From Shewanella glacialipiscicola (GTDB taxonomy: Bacteria; Pseudomonadota; Gammaproteobacteria; Enterobacterales; Shewanellaceae): a stretch of 64,000 nt of DNA. Made by a program: the position numbers and the translations under genes. Numbering within the stretch: the stretch's first letter is position 1; every line of letters begins with the position of its first letter. The stretch covers positions 1 to 64,000 of the forward strand of contig NZ_JAKILU010000022.1 in assembly GCF_023283485.1 (NCBI RefSeq). The letters are read 5' to 3'. This document shows positions 35,168 to 46,271 of this stretch, piece after piece. Under the pieces are notes generated by a model that made no database searches, was not told the DNA's origin, and saw nothing but the letters and a program-made list of their open reading frames with translations.

Positions 35168-35181
35168 TTTGATTTTTCAAA
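35168..35181. promoter_or_regulatory. Short dyad in the divergent intergenic region
   Basis: TTTGA-TTTT-TCAAA, 58-71 bases upstream of the malate-synthase-like gene. A candidate operator half for the divergent regulator; the evidence is only symmetry and position. Confidence 0.3.
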
Positions 35182-35320
35182 GTTTGTCTTCAACTTGGCT
35201 TGTCCGCTTTAAGTGCTTGCTGTAAGTATTAGTGGTTAAGCATTTCTTGAATTTGGTTGACTCAACTTGTTTACTTGAATCGTTTCTTGATTGCTTGATT
35301 TGTAGTCTAGTCTTTTTTTG

Positions 35321-35362
35321 TTTACAATTTCACAATAGAAATTTTACACTGTGAATTTTACA
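35321..35362 (+). promoter_or_regulatory. Three TTTACA repeats before the DUF3612 regulator
   Basis: TTTACA occurs at 35321, 35343 and 35357, the last ending three bases before the ATG. TTCACA (35329) and TGTGAA (35350) form a dyad inside the array. Compatible with an autoregulatory site; not proven. Confidence 0.4.
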
Positions 35363-35364
35363 AA

Positions 35365-36894
35365 ATGCGTAATGACCAGAGCTTGATGAGAAAATCACAC
35401 TTCCTAGGGACAAAAATACGTAACCTACGGAAACGTAATAACTTAACTATGGAAGATTTGTCAGCACGCTGTATTCGAGTCGACTCTGGAAGCGCGCCCT
35501 CTGTGTCATATTTGTCGATGATTGAACGTGGAAAGCGCGTGCCGAGTGCCGCTATGCTGGCGGTGATCGCGACGGTTTTTCAAAAAGATGTCGATTGGTT
35601 CCTTGATGATACCCCTGAGGAAAGTGCTATTACACCGGACAAGGGCCGCCGCGGGGGGATTAGCGGTATGGCACTCGAACCTAGCTTTTTGTTTTCCAAT
35701 GATATTTTGCAAATTGCGATACCTGAAATGTTATCGCAGACCGGAATTTCTGGCAGGCAGTTTGCCCATTTACTGATCCGCGCCCATCAAGAGCATCACC
35801 AAAACCACTTTCCTGATCTTGAGCGCGCTGCCGAAGAGGTTGGCCTTAAACGGATGCCATTATCCCTTGAGGATATGCTGGATATTGCCAAGGGAATAGG
35901 GCTTATCATCAAATGGGTAGATAACACGCCACAGGAAGTTATCGACGAAATGGGCGGGAGCTCTCGTCAACTTGTAACGTCTTTTTTTGAGCCACCTAAT
36001 ACTATTTATATGAATAAAATGCTTAAAAATCGTCCGAGTAGATTGAAGTACGATTTAGCCGCACACATAGGACATTGCGTACTCCATAACAAAGACGGTT
36101 TGAAGAGTGTAATGATTTCAGGCCGAAAGTTGGAGATGGACGAAGAAGTCACGCTGCAATCCAACACGCTAAACGCACAGGATATTTTGCACGCATGGCG
36201 TGACTTTGAGTCGAGCTTTTTTGCCGGCGCCTTGTTATGCCCTAAAGTACCGTATCGGCAATTACTCGATCGTCATGGCTACGAGATTGCAGTGCATAAG
36301 CAACTGCAAGTGTCGGCGTCGGTGGCCATGCGGCGAATGACTGTGGTATCACCGTATCCCCACTGGCATTATTTTGATGCTTACGCACCGGGTAAACTTA
36401 AAGCGGTTTACCGCGGTAACGGTATTCCACTGCCTTGGGGCAATATGCGTTTAGTGGAAGACCCTTGTCAGCACTGGGCCGTGTTTAGGATGATCAGCGA
36501 GCCAACGGTTGGCACGTCGGCACAGATTTCGATTTTAAATGTCGGTAACGAACCCCGAATTTACTGCTGTGAATCGATTAAAGTCGAAGATTCGGCGGGT
36601 AATCCCCACGTACTCTGCGCGGGCATTGATTTGAATCCGGCGATTGAAGCCCAAGGTAAAGATGCCTTATCTATCGCCCACGATTTGAAGAATGCCTGTG
36701 TTGCCAGTGGCGGCTCAGTGACGATCCCTAAGCACATTAAAAGCGATCTGGTGAGTGTTGCTAAAATCCTCAATATTAATTGGGTAGAACGTGGCATCAA
36801 AAATGATGCCCGCTTAATTTGCTCCCGCGGCGCCGTATGTCCGCGCCAACCAAGTTGTTATCAAGCGGGTAAATCACAATGCGATGGCAGTTAA
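35365..36894 (+). CDS. XRE-type transcriptional regulator with DUF3612 domain
   Basis: A 509-residue one-component regulator. The N-terminal Cro/C1 helix-turn-helix lies at about 15-75 (KIRNLRKRNNLTMEDLSARC through SYLSMIERGKRVPSAAML). The long remainder resembles the DUF3612 family, related in layout to short-chain fatty acyl regulators of the RamB/ScfR type, which in Shewanella occur near glyoxylate-shunt genes. The C-terminus has four Cys (CSRGAVCPRQPSCYQAGKSQC), similar to the cysteine tail of those regulators. There is no clear RBS at ATG 35365, and M8 (35386) is an alternative. It probably controls the divergent malate-synthase-like gene. Confidence 0.85.
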   Translation: MRNDQSLMRKSHFLGTKIRNLRKRNNLTMEDLSARCIRVDSGSAPSVSYLSMIERGKRVPSAAMLAVIATVFQKDVDWFLDDTPEESAITPDKGRRGGISGMALEPSFLFSNDILQIAIPEMLSQTGISGRQFAHLLIRAHQEHHQNHFPDLERAAEEVGLKRMPLSLEDMLDIAKGIGLIIKWVDNTPQEVIDEMGGSSRQLVTSFFEPPNTIYMNKMLKNRPSRLKYDLAAHIGHCVLHNKDGLKSVMISGRKLEMDEEVTLQSNTLNAQDILHAWRDFESSFFAGALLCPKVPYRQLLDRHGYEIAVHKQLQVSASVAMRRMTVVSPYPHWHYFDAYAPGKLKAVYRGNGIPLPWGNMRLVEDPCQHWAVFRMISEPTVGTSAQISILNVGNEPRIYCCESIKVEDSAGNPHVLCAGIDLNPAIEAQGKDALSIAHDLKNACVASGGSVTIPKHIKSDLVSVAKILNINWVERGIKNDARLICSRGAVCPRQPSCYQAGKSQCDGS

Positions 36895-37029
36895 ATCAGT
36901 AATTTTGGGGATAAGTAGCGTGGTTGAGTGGTTATGTTTATCGTTTTCTGCATGGCGCCACTCTCTCATTCTCGATCATTCACTATGCTAGGCGTTAAGT
37001 TTGAAAGTTAGGCATAAAAAGTTAGCCAC

Positions 37030-37068
37030 AAAAAAGCGCCGATTCATTATTGAATCGGCGCTTTTTTT
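37030..37068. terminator. Bidirectional intrinsic terminator
   Basis: GCGCCGATTCA-TTAT-TGAATCGGCGC stem (37036-37061) flanked by A6 on the left and T7 on the right, between the convergent DUF3612 regulator and pckA. Confidence 0.95.
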
Positions 37069-37106
37069 ACAGACAACATTCGGGCTTAATAAATAAAATT
37101 AAGTGC

Positions 37107-38648
37107 TTATGCCTTTGGACCTGCATTGCGGATTGCGTCTGACACTTGGTATTTAGCGAAGTTTTTAGTAAAGGCTTCGGCCAGTTTCTGGGCATATTCG
37201 GCATATAGCGCTTTATCGCCCCAAGTGTTGATTGGGTTGAGTAAATTGCTGTCTACGCCAGCTACCGCTACTGGAACTGCGAGGTTCAGTGTTTCTAAGT
37301 GGACGGTCTCAACATCTTTCAATTCACCGCTCACAATCGCATCGACAATAGCGCGGGTGGTTGGAATGTCGAAACGCTTACCTACACCATGCGGGCCGCC
37401 GGTCCAACCTGTATTAACTAAGTAAACTTGGCTACCGAACGATTCAATGCGCTTTATTAGTAACTCAGCGTATACGCCAGCAGGGCGTGGAAAGAAAGGC
37501 GCGCCGAAACAGGTTGAGAAAGTGGATTGAATCGCTGAGGTTGAGCCGATTTCAGTCGAGCCCACTTTAGCCGTATAACCTGATAGGAAGTGATACGCGG
37601 CTTGTTCTTTAGTCAAAATAGAGACCGGTGGCAATACGCCTGACACGTCGCAGGTTAAGAATACTACCGCACGTGGCTCGGCGCCGCAGTTGTCTTCTTT
37701 ACGCTGGGCAATATGTTCCAGCGGATAAGCTGCACGGGTGTTTTCGGTTAGGCTACTGTCTGTGTAATTGGGCACACGGAGCTCGTCCATCACCACGTTT
37801 TCGAGCACAGTACCAAAACGGATTGCATCCCAAATAACAGGCTCATTCTTTTGGCTTAAATCGATACATTTAGCGTAGCAACCGCCTTCAATGTTAAATA
37901 CGCCGCCCGGTGCCCAGCCGTGTTCATCGTCACCAATAAGGAAGCGTTTTGGATCGGCCGATAGCGTCGTTTTACCTGTGCCAGATAAACCGAAAAATAG
38001 CGTAGTGTCGCCATCTTTACCTACGTTGGCCGAGCAATGCATGGGTAACACTCCTTTGGCTGGCAGTAAGAAATTTTGCACTGAGAACATCGACTTTTTC
38101 ATTTCGCCAGCGTACTTAAGGCCAACGAGCAGCACTTTACGTTCAGCGAAGTTTAAAATGACCGCAGCATCAGAGTTAGTACCATCGCGCGCGGGATCGC
38201 AGACAAAGTCAGGGGCATTAATAATTTGCCACACGGGTTTGTCTTTGCGATTAAAGTCTTCAGGGATGATAAATAGATTGCGGGCAAATAGTTGATGCCA
38301 AGCGTATTGAGTGGTCACTCGCACAGGCTGGTAATGTTCGGTATCGGCACCGACTTCAAGATCAGAGACAAACAATTCTTTATCGGCGAGGTAAGCTTCA
38401 ACTCGTGCCCATAAACTTTCAAAAGCACCCGCTTCAAAAGCTTGGTTGACTGGGCCCCATTCGATATCAGCTTCTGAGCTGGGTTCTCTAACAATAAAAC
38501 GATCGCCGGGTGAGCGACCACTGCGAGCGCCTGTTTTAGCGACTAATGCGCCATTAGCTGTCAATTCACCTTCGCCGCGTAGCAGGGCAAGTTCGACAAG
38601 TTGTGCTGTTGAAGGGTTAAAGTAAACGCGGTTTAATCCATCCGCCAT
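37107..38648 (-). CDS. pckA: Phosphoenolpyruvate carboxykinase (ATP)
   Basis: Gluconeogenic enzyme converting oxaloacetate and ATP to phosphoenolpyruvate, CO2 and ADP. The protein has 513 residues from the ATG at 38648, which has GGAG suitably upstream; the longer frame to 38687 adds an unrelated N-terminus. Motifs are [15 protein letters not shown] near the N-terminus, the kinase-1 P-loop [13 protein letters not shown], and kinase-2 IGDDEHGW with metal-binding aspartates. Monocistronic, between two strong terminators. Confidence 0.97.
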   Translation of the reverse strand: MADGLNRVYFNPSTAQLVELALLRGEGELTANGALVAKTGARSGRSPGDRFIVREPSSEADIEWGPVNQAFEAGAFESLWARVEAYLADKELFVSDLEVGADTEHYQPVRVTTQYAWHQLFARNLFIIPEDFNRKDKPVWQIINAPDFVCDPARDGTNSDAAVILNFAERKVLLVGLKYAGEMKKSMFSVQNFLLPAKGVLPMHCSANVGKDGDTTLFFGLSGTGKTTLSADPKRFLIGDDEHGWAPGGVFNIEGGCYAKCIDLSQKNEPVIWDAIRFGTVLENVVMDELRVPNYTDSSLTENTRAAYPLEHIAQRKEDNCGAEPRAVVFLTCDVSGVLPPVSILTKEQAAYHFLSGYTAKVGSTEIGSTSAIQSTFSTCFGAPFFPRPAGVYAELLIKRIESFGSQVYLVNTGWTGGPHGVGKRFDIPTTRAIVDAIVSGELKDVETVHLETLNLAVPVAVAGVDSNLLNPINTWGDKALYAEYAQKLAEAFTKNFAKYQVSDAIRNAGPKA

Positions 38649-38794
38649 AATGAAATCTCCATTGATTTGTAAGGTTATTTTTATCATCGATCGTCTGCCG
38701 ATTTAGTTTATTTATCAACTGAGTCGTGTCAGAGGATAAAGTGAACCGATTGTAGCTTAAGCCGAGTGCAATGTGTGAGGGGATTATAGGCAGG

Positions 38795-38822
38795 ATAAAA
38801 AATGGGCGCCGAATTGGCGCCC
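38795..38822 (-). terminator. Intrinsic terminator of hslO
   Basis: GGGCGCC-GAATT-GGCGCCC stem (38804-38822). On the minus strand it is followed by a U-rich stretch (complement of ATAAAAAA, 38795-38802), just after the hslO stop. Confidence 0.9.
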
Positions 38823-38843
38823 ATTATCTCAACAGCAGTCAGG

Positions 38844-39704
38844 TTATTGCTGCGTGGTTGATGTTTGACCGTTTGCAAATAAGGTGGCGATATCTATGGC
38901 ATCAAAGGTGTAATTTGCGTGGCAATATTCACAGCCCATTTCTATCTTGCCGTCTTCGGCCAGTATGGTTTCAATCTCTGCTTGAGCTAACGTCTTAATC
39001 GCGCCCGCACTGCGCTCCAAAGAACAGGTGCACTTAAAGCTGACATTGATAGGCTCGAATAGGCGCACTTCTTCTTGATGATAAAGGCGGTGTAATACGC
39101 TTTCTGCATCCAGAGTGAATAGCTCTTCTGCCTTAACGGTTGAGGTTAACTGGCTTAAGTGCTCAAACTCGATGTTATCTTCTTTTTGGCTGGGTAGAAT
39201 TTGTAAAAACATACCTGCAGCTTGTTTGCCATCGGCAAATAACCAAATGCCAGTTGGTAACTGTTCGGATTGATTAAAGTATTCTTCAACACAGGCCGCT
39301 AAAGTTGGCTTGTCCAGTGCAACCACACCTTGGTAACGCTCACCTTCTTCGGGTGTTAGGGTGATGACCATATAGCCTTGGCCGAATAAATCCGCCAAGC
39401 TAGCATCGTCAGCCAGTTCGTCATTCCAACGTGCTACACCGCGTAATTCTTGTCGATTGTTACCGTTGATCACCGCTAAAGAAACTGGGCCATTACCCTG
39501 TAACTGCACACTGATATCGCCGCTAAATTTTAACGTTGCGGTTAATAGTGACGTGGCCGCCATGAGTTCACCCAGCAGAATTTGCAAAACGGGAGGGTAC
39601 TGTTGGGCACTGATCACTTGTTGGTAGCTGTCTTGTAACTGTACCATTTCGCCACGGACATCTGCATTGTCGAACAAGTAGCGGTGTAAAATATCTTGAG
39701 TCAT
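38844..39704 (-). CDS. hslO: Redox-regulated chaperone Hsp33
   Basis: A holdase chaperone activated by oxidative unfolding. The 286-residue protein has the N-terminal substrate domain starting [19 protein letters not shown] and the C-terminal zinc-binding redox switch with Cys-x-Cys (FKCTCS) and Cys-x2-Cys (GCEYC). All four redox cysteines are present. ATG at 39704 gives the usual N-terminus; the frame extends four codons further. It starts 15 bases after the hslR stop, in the order hslR-hslO. Confidence 0.96.
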   Translation of the reverse strand: MTQDILHRYLFDNADVRGEMVQLQDSYQQVISAQQYPPVLQILLGELMAATSLLTATLKFSGDISVQLQGNGPVSLAVINGNNRQELRGVARWNDELADDASLADLFGQGYMVITLTPEEGERYQGVVALDKPTLAACVEEYFNQSEQLPTGIWLFADGKQAAGMFLQILPSQKEDNIEFEHLSQLTSTVKAEELFTLDAESVLHRLYHQEEVRLFEPINVSFKCTCSLERSAGAIKTLAQAEIETILAEDGKIEMGCEYCHANYTFDAIDIATLFANGQTSTTQQ

Positions 39705-39718
39705 GGTGTATCTCACTA

Positions 39719-40117
39719 TTAAAGGTCTTTAAAGCGCATGAGCTGGCGTCGTTGCTTTTTGTCTGGTTTCTGATCTGGTATGGGGTTGTTAAGCATGTTG
39801 AGGCGTCGTTGCTCAGCATTAACGGCCCGTTTAACCATGCTTGTCTCGGTTTCTTGGTACAATTCTTGTGCAATCGCACCCGATTGACGTATTTGTGATA
39901 ATTTTTTTATGACGATCTCTTTATCGTCATATCCTTGGCGTATCTTAAGGACGGCGCCTATCTCAGCATTCCTACTAGATTTGGCGCGCTGACCGTTGTA
40001 ATGTACTTTGCCGCCGTTAATCATGTCTTTGGCAATGGCACGAGTTTTATAGAAACGTGCGGCCCACAGCCACTTATCGAGTCGAATGTCTGTTTTTTCG
40101 CTTTGACCTTGCGTCAT
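39719..40117 (-). CDS. hslR: Ribosome-associated heat shock protein Hsp15
   Basis: A small S4-domain RNA-binding protein of 132 residues that binds stalled 50S subunits carrying nascent chains. The S4 motif is [32 protein letters not shown] (positions 11-42), and a basic C-terminal tail ([10 protein letters not shown]) follows. It precedes hslO on the same strand, as in E. coli. Assignment is firm. Confidence 0.94.
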   Translation of the reverse strand: MTQGQSEKTDIRLDKWLWAARFYKTRAIAKDMINGGKVHYNGQRAKSSRNAEIGAVLKIRQGYDDKEIVIKKLSQIRQSGAIAQELYQETETSMVKRAVNAEQRRLNMLNNPIPDQKPDKKQRRQLMRFKDL

Positions 40118-40370
40118 AGTGTCTCCAGCTAAAAGATCGATTAGTTCACATGCCGAGCAATAAAGTGTCAGATGCGCATTTCTATTATGTTAAAGGGTGG
40201 AGTGCTTCACAGCCTTTTTAGGTGGGCAAAGTTAGCATAATTGGCCTATTTTCGCCAACGGGAATACTGTTATGGGCTTGTTGCCACATGCCGCCTAGGT
40301 TAGCATTAGGCGCTTATTACCTAATTATTATAATCAGAACAGAGACCTGTATCGAGGGTCCACATAAAAT

Positions 40371-41291
40371 ATGGATTTATTAGATAAAATTATCGCAAAA
40401 GCCATTGGTATGCCCCATAAGCCCCTCAGTCGGATTGTTTTCTGGTTAGGGTTTATTGTCATCATGCTATTGGCAGCACAAATTACTTGGAAATTAGTGC
40501 CCACAGACTCATCTGTCACTGCTTGGTCACCCACTCCCGTTAATGTTAATGGCAAAGATGTGGGGCAGGTTGATCTTGCCGGTTTGCAGCAGCTTGGACT
40601 CTTTGGCAAGGCAGATACTCAATCTGATAGACCTAAAGTCGCAGCGGTTGAAACCATTACCGATGCACCTAAAACCTCACTTTCCATTCAGTTGACTGGC
40701 GTAGTCGCATCGACAACAGATCAGAAGGGCTTAGCCGTTATTGAGTCAAATGGCAGCCAAGAAACCTACAGCTTAGGCGACAAAATTAAAGGCACGTCGG
40801 CATCACTCAAAGAAGTCTACGCTGACCGTATTATCATCACTAATGCGGGTCGTTACGAGACATTAATGCTCGATGGCCTTGTTTACACTAGCCAAAGCCC
40901 AGCCAACCAGCAGCTACAACAGGCCAAGAGTAATACAACGGTTAACCGTATCGACCAACGGAAAAACGCCGAAGTTTCCCAAGAGCTCGCTGAATCTCGC
41001 ACAGAATTGTTAGCCGACCCCAGTAAGATCACCGATTACATTGCTATCTCTCCTGTGAGACAGGGTGACGCTGTGGCGGGCTATCGTTTGAATCCGGGTA
41101 AAGACGCCAATTTGTTTAAACAGGCGGGTTTTAAAGCCAATGATTTAGCTAAATCGATTAATGGATACGACTTGACCGTTATGAGTCAGGCGTTAGAAAT
41201 GATGAGCCAACTTTCCGAGTTAACCGAAGTGTCTATTATGGTTGAGCGGGAAGGACAATTGGTTGAAATCATGTTTAGTTTGCCGCAATAA
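40371..41291 (+). CDS. gspC: Type II secretion protein GspC
   Basis: First gene of the type II secretion operon. The 306-residue inner-membrane protein has one N-terminal transmembrane helix (IVFWLGFIVIMLLAAQITW, about 22-40). A periplasmic homology region (about 100-170, LTGVVASTTDQKGLAVIES) binds GspD, and a C-terminal PDZ domain (about 215-306, YRLNPGKDANLFKQAGFKAND) follows. GspC links the inner-membrane platform to the secretin. The promoter must lie within the 250 bases before it; I could not identify it confidently. Confidence 0.94.
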   Translation: MDLLDKIIAKAIGMPHKPLSRIVFWLGFIVIMLLAAQITWKLVPTDSSVTAWSPTPVNVNGKDVGQVDLAGLQQLGLFGKADTQSDRPKVAAVETITDAPKTSLSIQLTGVVASTTDQKGLAVIESNGSQETYSLGDKIKGTSASLKEVYADRIIITNAGRYETLMLDGLVYTSQSPANQQLQQAKSNTTVNRIDQRKNAEVSQELAESRTELLADPSKITDYIAISPVRQGDAVAGYRLNPGKDANLFKQAGFKANDLAKSINGYDLTVMSQALEMMSQLSELTEVSIMVEREGQLVEIMFSLPQ

Positions 41292-41315
41292 CACGCGTTA
41301 GAGGAAAGAAAAAGA

Positions 41316-43424
41316 ATGAAAAACAAAAGGATTCGACGCAAGCTTATTGCTGGGATTGTTGCGGGTGCAGCTATGTTCTCATCGCAATTTGCATGGTCAG
41401 AACAGTATGCTGCTAACTTTAAAGGCACGGATATTCAAGAGTTTATCAATATAGTTGGTAAAAACTTGAATAAGACCATAATAGTTGACCCAACGATTCG
41501 CGGCAAAATCAACGTGCGCAGTTATGATTTACTGAACGATGAACAATATTATCAGTTCTTCCTCAACGTCTTACAAGTTTACGGTTATGCCATTGTCGAG
41601 ATGGAAAATAACGTCATTAAAGTCATTAAAGACAAAGACGCTAAAACTGCTGCCATTCGTGTCGCTAATGATAATGATCCTGGTATGGGTGATGAAATGG
41701 TCACGCGTATTGTGGCTTTGTATAACACTGAGGCCAAGCAATTAGCCCCACTATTACGCCAGCTTAATGATAACGCGGGCGGCGGGAACGTAGTGAACTA
41801 CGACCCTTCTAACGTATTAATGTTGTCGGGCCGTGCAGCGGTGGTGAATAAGCTAGTTGAAATTGTTCGCCGCGTAGATAAGCAAGGCGATACCTCTGTA
41901 CAGGTTGTACCGTTAGAATTTGCCTCCGCCGGTGAAATGGTGCGAATTATCGATACGCTTTATCGTGCCACCGCCAACCAATCACAACTTCCGGGTCAAG
42001 CGCCTAAAGTGGTCGCAGATGAACGTATCAATGCCGTAGTGGTGAGTGGTGATGAGAAAAGCCGTCAACGGGTGATTGAGTTAATCCGTCGCCTCGATGC
42101 TGAACAAGCCAGCACAGGTAACACTAAGGTACGTTACCTACGTTACGCTAAGGCTGAAGATCTCGTTGAGGTATTGACCGGTTTTGCGCAAAAGCTAGAA
42201 GGTGAAAAAGAGACGGGCACCCAAACGGCAGGTAGTAAGCGTCGTAACGAAATCAATATCATGGCCCATACCGAGACTAACGCTTTAGTCATCAGTGCCG
42301 AGCCAGACCAAATGCGGACTATTGAGAGTGTGATTAATCAGCTCGATATTCGCCGCGCGCAAGTATTGGTCGAAGCTATTATTGTGGAAGTTGCCGAGGG
42401 TGACAGTGTGGGCTTTGGCGTGCAGTGGGCCGCGAAAGCGGGTGGTGGCACGCAGTTTAATAACTTAGGCCCAACCATTGGTGAGATTGGTGCTGGTGTA
42501 TGGCAAGCACAAGATAAAGAAGGCACTTACATCACTAACCCGAGTACCGGTGAAGTAATTGGTAAAAACCCAGATACTAAAGGTGATGTAACGTTACTGG
42601 CTCAAGCGCTAGGTAAAGTAAACGGTATGGCTTGGGGCGTGGCTATGGGGGACTTTGGCGCACTTATTCAAGCCGTATCGAGTGATACTAATTCTAACGT
42701 GTTGGCAACGCCGTCAATTACCACCTTAGATAACCAAGAAGCCTCGTTTATTGTGGGTGACGAAGTCCCTATTCTGACCGGTTCTACTGCCAGCTCTAAT
42801 AACAGTAATCCTTTCCAAACCGTTGAACGTAAAGAGGTTGGGGTTAAGCTCAAAGTCGTACCGCAAATTAACGAAGGTCACTCAGTTAAGCTGACGATTG
42901 AGCAAGAAGTGTCAGGCGTTAACGGTAACACGGGTGTGGATATTTCTTTTGCCACTCGCCGGTTAACGACTACTGTGATGGCCGACTCAGGTCAAATCAT
43001 TGTGCTTGGTGGTTTGATTAATGAAGAAGTGCAGGAAAGCGTACAGAAAGTGCCTTTCTTGGGTGATATCCCTGTGATTGGTCATTTGTTTAAATCTTCC
43101 TCGAGCAAAAAGACGAAGAAAAACCTGATGATCTTTATCAAACCCACCATTATCCGTGATGGCATCACAATGGAAGGGATTGCTGGCCGTAAATATAACT
43201 ATTTCAGAGCATTACAGTTAGAGCAGCAGCAGCGCGGCGTGAACTTAATGCCTAATACTCAGGTGCCAGTGTTAGAAGAATGGAACCAATCAGAGTATTT
43301 ACCGCCAGAAGTTAACAATATTTTAGAGCGTTACAAAGAAGGCAAGGGCTTAGATACCCAAATGCGCCAAACGGACTCAACCCTTAAAACGTTAGACGAC
43401 AACAAAGATAAGCCTAATGAGTGA
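41316..43424 (+). CDS. gspD: Type II secretion secretin GspD
   Basis: The outer-membrane channel of the secretion system, 702 residues. A signal peptide (to about residue 29, FAWS) is followed by the N0-N3 domains. The C-terminal secretin core has [21 protein letters not shown] and the conserved GGLINE region. An S-domain-like tail comes after it, which usually binds a pilotin. The spacing from gspC is 24 bases, and gspE overlaps its end by eight bases. Confidence 0.97.
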   Translation: MKNKRIRRKLIAGIVAGAAMFSSQFAWSEQYAANFKGTDIQEFINIVGKNLNKTIIVDPTIRGKINVRSYDLLNDEQYYQFFLNVLQVYGYAIVEMENNVIKVIKDKDAKTAAIRVANDNDPGMGDEMVTRIVALYNTEAKQLAPLLRQLNDNAGGGNVVNYDPSNVLMLSGRAAVVNKLVEIVRRVDKQGDTSVQVVPLEFASAGEMVRIIDTLYRATANQSQLPGQAPKVVADERINAVVVSGDEKSRQRVIELIRRLDAEQASTGNTKVRYLRYAKAEDLVEVLTGFAQKLEGEKETGTQTAGSKRRNEINIMAHTETNALVISAEPDQMRTIESVINQLDIRRAQVLVEAIIVEVAEGDSVGFGVQWAAKAGGGTQFNNLGPTIGEIGAGVWQAQDKEGTYITNPSTGEVIGKNPDTKGDVTLLAQALGKVNGMAWGVAMGDFGALIQAVSSDTNSNVLATPSITTLDNQEASFIVGDEVPILTGSTASSNNSNPFQTVERKEVGVKLKVVPQINEGHSVKLTIEQEVSGVNGNTGVDISFATRRLTTTVMADSGQIIVLGGLINEEVQESVQKVPFLGDIPVIGHLFKSSSSKKTKKNLMIFIKPTIIRDGITMEGIAGRKYNYFRALQLEQQQRGVNLMPNTQVPVLEEWNQSEYLPPEVNNILERYKEGKGLDTQMRQTDSTLKTLDDNKDKPNE

Positions 43425-44982
43425 AATACAATTATCCCCAGTCGATGATCTTAGCCAAATCTCTAATGAGCTAGGTCTTGAAACCGAAGGTGATGAGGTG
43501 TTTCGTTCAAGCAGTAAAGAGCGTTTACCTTTTGCCTTTGCGCATCGCCACGATGTGGTGCTCTCGCTGGGTGATACGGGTGAGTTGAGCTTGTTTTACA
43601 CCAGTAAAACACCGTTAACGGCCATGCTCGAAGCGCGGCGTTATTCGGGTGTCGATTTGCCTTTGGTTAAGCTTGAAGTGACGAAGTTTGAGGCCAAACT
43701 GACGCAAGCCTATCAGGCTAATTCATCAGAAGCGCAGCAGTTGATGGAAGACATCGGCAATGAGATGGATTTATTCACTCTGGCCGAAGAGTTACCACAA
43801 ACCGAAGACTTGCTCGAAGGTGATGATGATGCGCCGATTATTAAGCTCATCAATGCCCTGTTATCTGAAGCGATTAAAGAAGAAGCCTCGGATATCCATA
43901 TCGAAACCTATGAAAAACAGCTTATTGTGCGTTTTCGTATCGATGGTGTGCTCAAAGAAGTCCTTAAACCCAACCGTAAGCTGTCGTCGCTGTTAGTGTC
44001 GCGGATTAAGGTGATGGCGCGTCTGGATATAGCCGAAAAACGCGTGCCACAGGATGGTCGTATTTCGCTGCGGATTGCCGGTCGTGCCGTGGATGTGCGG
44101 GTATCAACCATGCCATCGAGCCATGGCGAGCGTGTGGTGCTGCGTTTGCTGGATAAAAATACTGGTAACCTTGATTTAGAACAATTGGGCATGACCGACA
44201 GTATTCGAGTTAAGTTTGAAGATCTTATCCGTCGCCCCCACGGTATTATTCTAGTGACTGGCCCGACGGGTTCGGGTAAAAGTACCACCTTGTATGCGGG
44301 CCTGACCGAGATTAACTCAAAAGATACCAACATACTGACAGTCGAAGATCCCATCGAGTACGAGTTAGATGGTATTGGTCAAACCCAAGTTAATATTAAG
44401 GCGGACATGACCTTCGCCCGTGGCCTACGGGCTATTTTACGTCAAGATCCTGATGTGGTGATGATTGGTGAAATTCGTGACTTAGAAACCGCGCAAATTG
44501 CGGTGCAAGCGTCACTCACTGGCCACATGGTGATTTCAACATTGCATACCAATACAGCATCAGGCGCCATTACCCGTTTGCAAGACATGGGCGTTGAGCC
44601 GTTTTTGGTATCCTCGAGTTTGCTCGGCGTATTAGCCCAACGCTTGATCCGTACTCTTTGTCCAAAATGCAAAATTGAGCACGTGCCCGATGCGCGTGAG
44701 CGTGAGTTACTGGGCATAGCCGCCAGTGATGATAGACATATTTTCCGCGCCAATGGCTGTAAATCCTGTGGTAATAATGGCTATCGTGGCCGAACAGGTA
44801 TCCATGAGCTATTACTGGTTGACGATAACGTACGTGAGTTAATCCACGGCGGTCGCGGCGAATTAGCTATCGAAAAATATATTCGTCAGTCTATACCCAG
44901 TATTCGTCACGATGGCATGAGTAAAGTGCTCGCGGGCATCACCACACTTGAAGAAGTATTGCGTGTGACTCGCGAGGAGTAA
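43417..44982 (+). CDS. gspE: Type II secretion ATPase GspE
   Basis: A cytoplasmic hexameric ATPase that drives pseudopilus assembly, 521 residues. The N-terminal GspE_N domain contacts GspL. The motor domain has Walker [11 protein letters not shown] (about 286-295), an Asp box, Walker B around [10 protein letters not shown], a His box and the zinc tetracysteine CPKC-CKSC insert. Every motif I can check is intact. Overlaps gspD; gspF follows three bases later. Confidence 0.97.
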   Translation: MSEIQLSPVDDLSQISNELGLETEGDEVFRSSSKERLPFAFAHRHDVVLSLGDTGELSLFYTSKTPLTAMLEARRYSGVDLPLVKLEVTKFEAKLTQAYQANSSEAQQLMEDIGNEMDLFTLAEELPQTEDLLEGDDDAPIIKLINALLSEAIKEEASDIHIETYEKQLIVRFRIDGVLKEVLKPNRKLSSLLVSRIKVMARLDIAEKRVPQDGRISLRIAGRAVDVRVSTMPSSHGERVVLRLLDKNTGNLDLEQLGMTDSIRVKFEDLIRRPHGIILVTGPTGSGKSTTLYAGLTEINSKDTNILTVEDPIEYELDGIGQTQVNIKADMTFARGLRAILRQDPDVVMIGEIRDLETAQIAVQASLTGHMVISTLHTNTASGAITRLQDMGVEPFLVSSSLLGVLAQRLIRTLCPKCKIEHVPDARERELLGIAASDDRHIFRANGCKSCGNNGYRGRTGIHELLLVDDNVRELIHGGRGELAIEKYIRQSIPSIRHDGMSKVLAGITTLEEVLRVTREE

Positions 44983-44985
44983 TCT

Positions 44986-46209
44986 ATGCCAGCATTTGAA
45001 TATAAGGCGCTCGATGCCAAGGGAAAGCAGCTTAAGGGCGTAATTGAAGCGGATACCGCCAGACACGCCCGTAGCCAGCTGCGCGACCAGCGCATGATGC
45101 CGCTAGAGATTCTGCCCGTTTCCGAAAAAGAAGCTAAAGCTAAGAGCGGTAGTTTCTCTTTTTTCAAACGCGGTATCTCGGTAGCCGAATTGGCCTTAAT
45201 CACCCGTCAAATTGCGACGTTAGTGGCGGCGGGTTTGCCGATTGAAGAATCCCTTAAGGCTGTTGGTCAGCAATGCGAGAAAGACCGTCTTGCAAGCATG
45301 ATAATGGCGGTGCGCTCGCGGGTGGTTGAAGGTTATAGTCTGGCCGATTCCTTGGCGGAGTTTCCGCATATTTTCGATGATTTATACCGCGCGATGGTGG
45401 CCTCGGGTGAAAAATCCGGTCACTTAGAAGTGGTGCTTAATCGACTAGCGGATTACACCGAGAGGCGCCAGCAGCTTAAATCTAAGCTGACCCAAGCCAT
45501 GATTTATCCTGCAGTACTCACCACTGTGGCGATAGGTGTTATTTCCATCCTATTGGCGGCAGTTGTGCCAAAAGTGGTTGGGCAATTTGAGCACATGGGC
45601 GCCGAGCTTCCTGCCTCAACACGATTTTTGATTTCGGCCTCTGACTTTGTGCAAAACTATGGTGTGTTTGTTGTGATTGCCTTAGTGCTGCTATTTGCAC
45701 TCTTTCGGCGCATGCTAAAGTCGCCTGCGTTTCGGATGAAGTACGATAATTTTTTATTGAACATGCCAGTGGTTGGCCGCGTAAGCAAAGGCTTAAATAC
45801 GGCGCGTTTTGCCAGAACCTTAAGTATTTTATCCGCCAGTTCAGTGCCTTTGCTCGACGGTATGCGTATCGCCAGTGAAGTATTGCAGAATATGCGAGTG
45901 CGAGCGGCGGTGGACGATGCAACTGCGCGCGTACGCGAAGGAACTAGCCTAGGCACAGCGTTGACTAATACTAAATTGTTCCCGGCAATGATGTTATACA
46001 TGATTGCCTCGGGCGAAAAGAGCGGCCAGCTTGAGCAAATGTTAGAACGTGCCGCCGATAACCAAGACCGCGAATTTGAAGGTAACGTCAATATCGCACT
46101 GGGTGTATTTGAGCCTATGCTGGTGGTCAGCATGGCGTGTGTGGTGCTATTTATCGTGATGGCGATTTTGCAGCCCATCTTAGCTTTGAATAACTTGATT
46201 AGCGGTTAA
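44986..46209 (+). CDS. gspF: Type II secretion platform protein GspF
   Basis: A polytopic inner-membrane platform protein of 407 residues with two T2SSF repeats (around ITRQIATLVAAGLPIEESL and LSILSASSVPLLDGM). Three transmembrane segments are visible near 170, 225 and 375. It carries the conserved YRAMVASGEKSG and YMIASGEKSGQL stretches. It sits between gspE and gspG and presumably receives torque from GspE. Confidence 0.97.
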   Translation: MPAFEYKALDAKGKQLKGVIEADTARHARSQLRDQRMMPLEILPVSEKEAKAKSGSFSFFKRGISVAELALITRQIATLVAAGLPIEESLKAVGQQCEKDRLASMIMAVRSRVVEGYSLADSLAEFPHIFDDLYRAMVASGEKSGHLEVVLNRLADYTERRQQLKSKLTQAMIYPAVLTTVAIGVISILLAAVVPKVVGQFEHMGAELPASTRFLISASDFVQNYGVFVVIALVLLFALFRRMLKSPAFRMKYDNFLLNMPVVGRVSKGLNTARFARTLSILSASSVPLLDGMRIASEVLQNMRVRAAVDDATARVREGTSLGTALTNTKLFPAMMLYMIASGEKSGQLEQMLERAADNQDREFEGNVNIALGVFEPMLVVSMACVVLFIVMAILQPILALNNLISG

Positions 46210-46271
46210 TTTTTGAATTTACGGATTATGACCAAGTCGATTGGCATAGGATTTTTTAGGAGAAGTAGTCA

